A stretch of 17,685 bases of DNA from Paracoccaceae bacterium (GTDB lineage Bacteria; Pseudomonadota; Alphaproteobacteria; Rhodobacterales; Rhodobacteraceae), in the NCBI GenBank assembly GCA_015485375.1, contig WFTU01000296.1, positions 1 through 17,685 of the forward strand, written 5' to 3'. Under the pieces are notes generated by a model. The model was not told where the DNA came from. It saw only the letters and a program-made list of their open reading frames with translations, and ran no database searches. Position numbers and translations under genes: made by a program. This document shows positions 15,015 to 17,685 of this stretch, piece after piece. The first letter of the stretch is position 1, and the number at the start of each line of letters is the position of its first letter.

Positions 15015-16814
15015 GTGCTGGAGCGCTCGACCCTTGCCGGGAATGCGCTGCGAGCGCTGCATGACGAGGACTATGAGTGTCCATTCGACATGCGCGATCT
15101 GAACGCGTCGACGCTCATTCACACTCGCGGGCGGCAGTCTCTGCCGCTCGACGGGGAGTGGAACTTCTGCGTCGATCTTCTCGACACCGGTCTCCGCCAG
15201 CGTTGGTTTGAAATGAAACCTTCGGCACCGGAAGAGCGTGATACCCCATGGGACTATGATCCCTATGACGGGGAAACCGTGCCGGTGCCGTCGAACTGGC
15301 AGATGCTGAGGGAAAAATGGTATTTCTTCGAAGGTACGGGCTGGTACACGCGCCCACTTGAACTCAAGCCCCGTAAGGGGAGGCGGTATGTGCTCAGGGT
15401 CGGCGCGGCGCAGTATGACTGTAAGGTATTTGTCAATGGCACCTTCGTGGGCAGCCATGTCGGTGGTTCCACGCCGTTCTGCGCGGATCTGACAGATGAT
15501 CTCCGAGCCGGCGAAAACTGGCTTATGTTGTGCGTGAATAACAGCCGAACCCGCGACCGCGTGCCGATGCGCAATACCGACTGGTTCAATTATGGCGGGA
15601 TCTATCGCGAGATGGCACTGTACGATCTGCCACGAGATTTCCTCCGCGGGTTGTTCGCTCACCTTGTCGACGATGGCAGTTTCAGGCACATCCGGGTGGT
15701 TGCCGAGGCCGACGGAATAAAAAGCGCCACGGTCGAAATCTCCGAACTAAGGATCACGTCACGGATCGAATTCCACGAAGGACGAGGAGAGGTGGTACTC
15801 GATGCGTCGCCCGTACTGTGGTCCCCCGACAATCCAAAACTTTACGAAGTTGTCCTTCGTTCTGGAGAAGACGAGATACGCGATCGCGTGGGATTTCGCA
15901 TCATCTCGGTACGCGGCGAAAACATCCTACTCAATGGCGATCCGATCTGGCTACGTGGTATCTCGGTGCACGAAGACGACAAAATATTGGGAAAGGTCAC
16001 TTCCGAGACAGATCTGCACCGCCGCTTCGCCCACGCCCGGGAACTGGGGTGTAATTTCATGCGCCTAGCTCACTACCCGCACCACGAGCGCGCGGCCGAA
16101 CTGGCCGACGAACTGGGTCTGTTGCTGTGGGAAGAAATCCCTGTATATTGGGCGGTTGATTTCACGAACCCGAGAACCCTGGAAGACGCACACAATCAGC
16201 TAATCGAACTGATCCGCCGTGACCGGAACCGAGCTAGTGTAATCCTTTGGTCAGTCGGAAATGAAAATGCGGATACCAATGAACGCCTTGACTTCATGAC
16301 GGCTCTCGTCGAGACCGCACGTCGCGAAGACGGTACCCGTCTCATCACCGCTGCCTGCTTGATAAACCATGATGAGAAACGAATAGATGACAGGCTCGCC
16401 AACAGTCTCGACGTGATAGGTATCAACGAATATTATGGATGGTATGAAAAGAATATTGCCGATCTGGCCGCGATCGGCCGGAACTATGTCCCTGACAAGC
16501 CGATAGTTATCTCGGAAACGGGAGCGGATGCCGATATTTCCGGGCGAAGCCCTGAGCAAGGACTGTTCAGTGAAGCCTACCAGGCCGAGGTTTACAGACG
16601 GCAAATAGAGGTTCTGCAGAATATCCCCTGGGTGAAGGGCATGTCCCCGTGGATACTCTACGATTTCCGCACGGAGAGACGAAAAAACATCTTCCAGCGA
16701 GGTTATAATCTCAAGGGGCTGATCGCGGCTGACAAGAAAATGAGGAAGAAAGCATTTTTTACCTTGGCAGAGTTCTACAACACTATGAACGGAAAAAAGG
16801 ATCCAAGAAGATGA
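15015..16814 (+). CDS. uidA: beta-glucuronidase (glycoside hydrolase family 2)
   Basis: A 599-residue GH2 enzyme with the usual order: sugar-binding jelly-roll (about 40-205), immunoglobulin-like domain (to about 300), and TIM barrel. The acid/base is E417 in WSVGNENA, and the nucleophile E501 in VISETGAD. N565-L566-K567 fits the N-x-K motif that recognises the glucuronate carboxylate in beta-glucuronidases, which separates it from beta-galactosidases and beta-mannosidases of GH2. There is no signal peptide, so it cleaves imported glucuronides in the cytoplasm, releasing glucuronate for UxaC. I keep the GTG start at 15015, 2 bp after dctP, since the residues before the first ATG (15090) look like family sequence; that ATG is the alternative. 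Confidence 0.93.
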   Translation: MLERSTLAGNALRALHDEDYECPFDMRDLNASTLIHTRGRQSLPLDGEWNFCVDLLDTGLRQRWFEMKPSAPEERDTPWDYDPYDGETVPVPSNWQMLREKWYFFEGTGWYTRPLELKPRKGRRYVLRVGAAQYDCKVFVNGTFVGSHVGGSTPFCADLTDDLRAGENWLMLCVNNSRTRDRVPMRNTDWFNYGGIYREMALYDLPRDFLRGLFAHLVDDGSFRHIRVVAEADGIKSATVEISELRITSRIEFHEGRGEVVLDASPVLWSPDNPKLYEVVLRSGEDEIRDRVGFRIISVRGENILLNGDPIWLRGISVHEDDKILGKVTSETDLHRRFAHARELGCNFMRLAHYPHHERAAELADELGLLLWEEIPVYWAVDFTNPRTLEDAHNQLIELIRRDRNRASVILWSVGNENADTNERLDFMTALVETARREDGTRLITAACLINHDEKRIDDRLANSLDVIGINEYYGWYEKNIADLAAIGRNYVPDKPIVISETGADADISGRSPEQGLFSEAYQAEVYRRQIEVLQNIPWVKGMSPWILYDFRTERRKNIFQRGYNLKGLIAADKKMRKKAFFTLAEFYNTMNGKKDPRR

Positions 16815-17545
16815 CCGCAACAAGGCGTTACCGAGAAATCGCCGCAGGTCTGCGCGCGGAGATCGCCAGACGTGGTTATCGGCCTGGGGAACGGATTCTG
16901 ACAGAACGCCAGATTGCCGATATGTTCAAAGTCCCTCGTTCGGTTGTACGCGAGGCCGTAATGATGCTGGAAATCGAGGGACTCGTCGAGGTTCGCAAGG
17001 GGTCCGGTATTTACCTCTGTGCCGAACACGCCTCCGAAAGAAGCGGACTGCGCGATGATGTAGGACCGTTCGAACTGCTCCAAGCACGCCAGGTTCTCGA
17101 AAGCGCCATTGCAGAACAGGCCGCGAGGGTTGTGACCAAGCCCGATATCGTGAAGATGCGTGATGCTCTCGCTCTGGAAGCTCAGGAAATAGAAACCGGC
17201 CAGGGCGACTATTCGGGGGATGCCCTATTTCACCGCCTGATCGCTGAGGCCACACAGAACTCGGCTCTGGTGGATGTGGCCGACGAATTGTGGCGCAAGC
17301 GTGCGCGCAGCCCGTTATGGGCCCGCCTGCACGAACGGATCACGGACGCCAGCTATCGCCGGCGCTGGCTGGGCGATCACCAGGCGATACTTGCAGCATT
17401 GCAACAGAAGGACCCGGCAACCGCGCGCCAAGCCATGTGGCAGCATCTCGAGAATGTACGCACGACGCTTTTCGACCTTTCCGACGTAGACGATCCGGTG
17501 TTCGACGGCTATCTGTTTCCGTCCGTCGCAGTGGAACACAACTGA
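16811..17545 (+). CDS. GntR-family regulator, FadR/FCD subfamily, UxuR-like
   Basis: A 244-residue regulator. The winged helix-turn-helix (about 5-70) contains LTERQIADMFKVPRSVVREAVMMLEIEGLVEVRKGSGIYL. The FCD effector domain (about 88-225) retains a likely metal-ligand set D137, H141, H190 and H212. It overlaps the beta-glucuronidase stop by ATGA and precedes uxuA, so it is co-transcribed with the genes it probably controls. The expected role is repression of both operons, relieved by a pathway uronate such as fructuronate or glucuronate, by analogy with E. coli UxuR/ExuR. The operator-like repeats at 13892-13945 suit this subfamily. Confidence 0.93.
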   Translation: MTATRRYREIAAGLRAEIARRGYRPGERILTERQIADMFKVPRSVVREAVMMLEIEGLVEVRKGSGIYLCAEHASERSGLRDDVGPFELLQARQVLESAIAEQAARVVTKPDIVKMRDALALEAQEIETGQGDYSGDALFHRLIAEATQNSALVDVADELWRKRARSPLWARLHERITDASYRRRWLGDHQAILAALQQKDPATARQAMWQHLENVRTTLFDLSDVDDPVFDGYLFPSVAVEHN

Positions 17546-17562
17546 ATGGCACAGGGCTGCAC

Positions 17563-17685
17563 ATGATTGAAAGCTGGCGTTGGTTCGGACCTGATGATCC
17601 GGTGACCTTGACGGATATACGGCAGGCCGGTGCAACGGCGGTGGTGACAGCCTTGCATCATCTGCCAAACGGCACGGTTTGGCCG
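17563..17685 (+). CDS. uxuA: mannonate dehydratase, N-terminal part (runs off the window)
   Basis: The first 41 residues read MIESWRWFGPDDPVTL followed by DIRQAGATAVVTALHHLPNG. This is the characteristic N terminus of UxuA, which dehydrates D-mannonate to 2-keto-3-deoxygluconate and fills the one gap between UxuB and KdgK. The ATG lies 17 bp after the gntR stop. The window ends at residue 41, so catalytic residues cannot be inspected. Confidence 0.93.
   Translation, partial: MIESWRWFGPDDPVTLTDIRQAGATAVVTALHHLPNGTVWP

Noticed and set aside
1..17685. CRISPR array, tRNA, rRNA, phage or defence genes
   Set aside because: No regularly spaced repeats, no tRNA-like cloverleaf or rRNA sequence noticed, and all sizable genes are accounted for by IS66 or uronate metabolism.

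Overview
The window looks like a GC-rich alphaproteobacterial chromosome or large replicon (Rhodobacterales or Rhizobiales type). The grounds are a GlpU-like gene of the glycerol ABC-transporter operon, a TRAP-fed uronate catabolic locus, and several IS66-family elements. The taxon is an inference from gene content; no rRNA or tRNA gene is present.

Region 1 (1-305): a small membrane protein (DUF2160/GlpU type), normally the penultimate gene of a glycerol ABC-transporter operon. The substrate-binding gene expected next (glpV) is not there; IS sequence begins about 20 bp after the stop.

Region 2 (about 306-5792): a nest of three different IS66-family elements, resolved here to the base for the two inner ones. 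The oldest (IS-C) survives as a short left piece and a tnpA fragment. IS-B (391-5580, minus strand, 2421 bp once its insert is removed) sits inside IS-C, with IRs starting GTAAGCGGTG and an 8-bp target duplication with one mismatch (GCTTTGGT/GCTTTAGT). IS-A (627-3387, plus strand, 2761 bp) sits inside tnpC of IS-B, with a perfect 8-bp target duplication (GGCGGATG) and IRs starting GTAA. Removing IS-A and one duplication copy restores an uninterrupted 497-codon IS-B transposase. IS-A carries tnpA, tnpB, a tnpC broken by a 1-base deletion, and a fourth small ORF.

Region 3 (5839-17685): a complete divergent glucuronide/glucuronate catabolism locus. The leftward operon is dctQ-dctM-GH31-uxuB-uxaC-kdgK. 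The rightward operon is dctP-GH2 beta-glucuronidase-gntR (UxuR-like)-uxuA, the last running off the window. Nearly all genes overlap or are separated by fewer than 20 bp. The pathway reads: TRAP uptake of a glucuronide or glucuronate; cytoplasmic hydrolysis by GH2 (and possibly GH31); D-glucuronate to D-fructuronate (UxaC) to D-mannonate (UxuB) to 2-keto-3-deoxygluconate (UxuA) to KDPG (KdgK). KDPG aldolase is not in the window. The 217-bp divergent promoter region holds three copies of TTGGTnnA(C/T)(A/C)T spaced 20-21 bp, matching the TGGTnnACCA half-pattern known for E. coli UxuR/ExuR. They overlap a TTGACA -35 box and are probably the operators of the local GntR regulator.
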